Positions 4,726 to 5,331 of a DNA stretch of 5,331 nt are shown here, one piece after another. The translations under genes were made by a program, and so were the position numbers. Position 1 is the first letter of the stretch. Each line of letters opens with the position of its first letter. Below the pieces are notes generated by a model. The model searched no databases, had not been told where the DNA came from, and saw only the letters and a program-made list of their open reading frames with translations. This DNA is from CAZFQD01 sp964520885 (lineage in GTDB: Bacteria; Bacillota; Clostridia; Oscillospirales; SIG519). The DNA lies in contig CAZFQD010000136.1 in the NCBI GenBank assembly GCA_964520885.1, forward strand, positions 1 through 5,331, in the 5' to 3' direction.

Positions 4726-5308
4726 TAATTAATTTAGCTTTTCGCAAAGCCATTACAACAACAACCGACAAACCGCCACCTATCAAAGCAGTTACAATTT
4801 GTGGCCAAGTAAAATTAAGATTTAATGTGGCAGTTAAGCCTTTTACAATAGCTGAAACAGGTTTATTAAGTGCCTGTGCTTTATTTTGAATTTCAGTAAT
4901 GTTTGTAAGTATTGGTATAATAAATTTTGATACTGCAAACCATAAAACTATAAATTTTGCTATTGAGGCTGTTACAATTGCAATAATGTTAAATGTAAAG
5001 CCTCTTTTTTTTGTAATTAGCCAATATAATAAAACTAATGTTGCATTTCCTAAAACAACAACCAAAATCATTTGAGGGAAAGCAATATGCCCTTGTAAAA
5101 ATGCAATTATAGGAGATAAAATGCTAACTGCAAGTCCTGAGTAAATACCGCCTGATTTTACTGAAACATATAAGACTAAGTTAACCAACGAGCCAATAAT
5201 TAAGACCGAAATAATAGTGTCTCCAATTAATAATCTAAGCGATTGAAATGCAACGCAAAGGGCAAGTAGCATTGCAGTGCGGACGAGCCATAGTGTTTTT
5301 TCTTTCAT
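4721..5308 (-). CDS. ECF transporter S component, substrate unknown (195 aa)
   Basis: The product is a membrane-embedded substrate-binding subunit of an energy-coupling factor (vitamin or micronutrient) importer. It would need the shared EcfA/EcfA'/EcfT module, not present here. About six hydrophobic helices are visible (residues 7-28, 31-50, 53-72, 78-98, 104-132, 166-188), with a larger polar loop at about 135-165, and the length is normal for the family. Conserved-looking strips are RTAMLLAL near the N-terminus (the small-residue face that docks on EcfT), FQSLR (21-25), GSLVN (39-43), GHIAFP (73-78), GNA (87-89) and TWPQ (167-170). The start at 5308 was chosen because AGAAGGA (5321-5315) lies 6 bases upstream. 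An in-frame ATG at 5326 would add six residues but contains this SD within its own codons. The gene is convergent with the phage block and is probably chromosomal. Upstream regulation lies outside the window; the substrate cannot be told. Confidence 0.85.
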   Translation of the reverse strand: MKEKTLWLVRTAMLLALCVAFQSLRLLIGDTIISVLIIGSLVNLVLYVSVKSGGIYSGLAVSILSPIIAFLQGHIAFPQMILVVVLGNATLVLLYWLITKKRGFTFNIIAIVTASIAKFIVLWFAVSKFIIPILTNITEIQNKAQALNKPVSAIVKGLTATLNLNFTWPQIVTALIGGGLSVVVVMALRKAKLIK

Positions 5309-5314
5309 AATTTT

Positions 5315-5321
5315 TCCTTCT
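5315..5321 (-). promoter_or_regulatory. Shine-Dalgarno site of the ECF S-component gene
   Basis: AGAAGGA on the minus strand, 6 bases before ATG at 5308. It decides between the starts at 5308 and 5326 in favour of 5308. Confidence 0.75.
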
Positions 5322-5331
5322 TTCATTTATA

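Overview
The window reads as the right-hand end of a prophage (or the late tail and lysis genes of a temperate phage) next to a chromosomal gene, in an AT-rich, low-GC Firmicute of the gut Clostridia or Negativicutes kind. The grounds are strong AGGAGG-type ribosome sites, very A/T-rich codons, an A118-like holin, an XhlA-like protein, an Amidase_2 endolysin, an ECF transporter S component, and tail-fibre modules of the type common in gut phages. The host assignment is inference; no rRNA or taxonomic marker is present.

Layout. From 24 to 590 lies a lysine- and asparagine-rich coiled-coil protein of unknown function. From 590 to 728 lies a non-coding gap with a 7-bp tandem repeat and a perfect short palindrome, both looking like dispersed genomic repeats. 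From 729 to 4369 runs a tight rightward block: tail fibre/baseplate protein (TTG start), tail assembly chaperone-like protein (1-base overlap), XhlA-like membrane protein, holin, and endolysin (1-base overlap with the holin gene). The block ends in a long hairpin terminator at 4386-4435.

The next 350 bases (4370-4720) have no conventional gene but are full of structure. There is an extended -10 promoter-like site directly after the terminator, a possible leaderless 36-codon ORF, and a 164-bp element with near-perfect 23-bp terminal inverted repeats and an internal hairpin. This element looks like a MITE inserted at a TA dinucleotide. It holds an antisense 45-codon ORF that reaches from one inverted repeat to the other, and its right end carries an outward-facing sigma-A-like promoter aimed at the 3' end of the next gene. 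A small hairpin then overlaps the stop codon of the leftward ECF transporter S-component gene (4721-5308).

How the genes work together. The tail fibre and its chaperone provide host recognition. The XhlA-like protein and holin open or depolarise the membrane, and the amidase then cuts peptidoglycan to release virions. The ECF gene is probably host-derived and convergent with the phage block, which places the prophage right junction (attR), if there is one, between about 4370 and 4720. The most noteworthy item is the MITE-like element with its tip-to-tip ORF and outward promoter.
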